Below, in pieces: positions 63,554 to 64,000 of a DNA stretch of 64,000 nucleotides. Both the position numbers and the translations under genes were made by a program. The stretch is from assembly GCF_008710745.1 (NCBI RefSeq), contig NZ_VYSA01000002.1, positions 1-64,000 on the forward strand, in the 5' to 3' direction. The notes below the pieces were generated by a model. It saw only the letters and a program-made list of their open reading frames with translations. It was not told the DNA's origin and made no database searches. Numbering within the stretch: position 1 is the stretch's first letter; each line of letters opens with the position of its first letter. The stretch comes from Microbacterium rhizomatis. GTDB taxonomy: Bacteria; Actinomycetota; Actinomycetes; Actinomycetales; Microbacteriaceae.

Positions 63554-64000
63554 ATGGCCCACATCGAGATCATCACCGACGACCTCACCGGCGACGAGAC
63601 GCGTGCGCTCATCGCCTTCCACCTCAGCGACATGCGGGCGACCTCGCCCGAGGGGAGCGTCCACGCGCTGGACATCGACGGGCTCCGCCACCCCGACGTC
63701 ACGTTCTGGTCGGCATGGATCGGGGGCGAAGTCGCCGGGATCGGAGCCCTCAAACGCCTGGACGAGGACCGCGGCGAGATCAAGTCGATGCGCGTCGATG
63801 ACCGCTTCCGCGGCACCGGTGTCGGCAGGGCGCTCCTGCGTCGCATCATGTCCGCCGCACGCGAACGCGGTATGACGAGCCTGTGGCTCGAGACTGGGAG
63901 CACCGACGAGTTCCTGCCCGCGCACCGCCTCTACGCGAGCGAGGGCTTCCTGTCTTGCGGGCCGTTCGAGGACTACCGCGAGGACCCTTTCTCCGTATAC
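63554..64000 (+). CDS. GNAT-family N-acetyltransferase (cut by the window end)
   Basis: 149 codons are visible. The acetyl-CoA-binding motif A is MRVDDRFRGTGVGRALLRRI, preceded by the beta4 strand GEIKS and followed by LWLETGSTDEFLPAHRLYAS and GFLSCGPF, which is typical of the YafP/PhnO-like small acetyltransferases. It lies two bases after the EamA stop, probably in one operon. Only a few residues are likely missing at the C-terminus. Confidence 0.9.
   Translation, partial: MAHIEIITDDLTGDETRALIAFHLSDMRATSPEGSVHALDIDGLRHPDVTFWSAWIGGEVAGIGALKRLDEDRGEIKSMRVDDRFRGTGVGRALLRRIMSAARERGMTSLWLETGSTDEFLPAHRLYASEGFLSCGPFEDYREDPFSVY

Overview
The window is high-GC DNA in which almost every coding codon ends in G or C. 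Its gene content is that of a high-GC Gram-positive bacterium, most likely a member of the Microbacteriaceae close to Microbacterium. The markers are an ImuA'/ImuB/DnaE2 mutasome, a bacterial XPB helicase with its partner, an IdeR-type DtxR, GroEL under CIRCE control, a WXG100 protein, a LytR_C protein next to a DUF3263 protein, and many genes that look leaderless. The genus is inferred; no 16S gene is present.

Layout. 0-7 kb: the tail of an unknown gene, one hypothetical gene, and a minus-strand SOS cassette imuA'-imuB-dnaE2 behind a perfect LexA palindrome. 7-13 kb: cysteine hydrolase/EamA exporter divergent from a MarR regulator with twin operators, msrB-msrA, an HNH nuclease, and an M23 peptidase with a structured leader. 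13-22 kb: dtxR divergent from serC, a DUF3027 protein with a long acidic repeat, a cold-shock-domain protein, XPB with its partner, and a two-component system whose kinase seems to start at CTG. 22-32.8 kb: a lone WXG100 gene, groL with two CIRCE sites, cspA, a LytR_C protein, DUF3263, DUF2332, a second (zinc-type) msrB, a nitroreductase, a DUF606 transporter, an ice-binding-like surface protein and a YcnI/CopC copper-type operon.

33-55.4 kb is the accessory part. It has longer gaps, AT-rich promoters, small overlapping ORFs and lower coding density. It holds a cellulose-synthase-like glycosyltransferase with a STAS protein, a second M23 peptidase, a DUF4239 membrane protein, an amino-acid permease, three GntR regulators, a large mosaic exported protein with a lipoprotein, a UMF1-type transporter and, at 49.5-55.4 kb, an AfsA-centred cluster. 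That cluster contains a gamma-butyrolactone-receptor-like TetR gene divergent from afsA, a flavin enzyme, a saccharopine-dehydrogenase-like reductase, a half-length AfsA and an SDR. The natural reading is a butyrolactone, butenolide or furan type hormone system in a non-streptomycete. The segment ends exactly at a tRNA-Thr(UGU) gene whose 3' end faces it, as expected for a tRNA-inserted island, although no integrase or att repeat was found.

55.5-64 kb returns to core genes: a thioredoxin-fold membrane protein lacking CXXC, an MsiK/UgpC-type ATPase, DUF4032, an NAD(P)-binding protein, rlmB-cysS, a second EamA exporter and a GNAT gene cut by the window edge. Three intergenic elements of 90-94 bp with long terminal inverted repeats (10.5, 22.2 and 62.5 kb) are dispersed in the core part.
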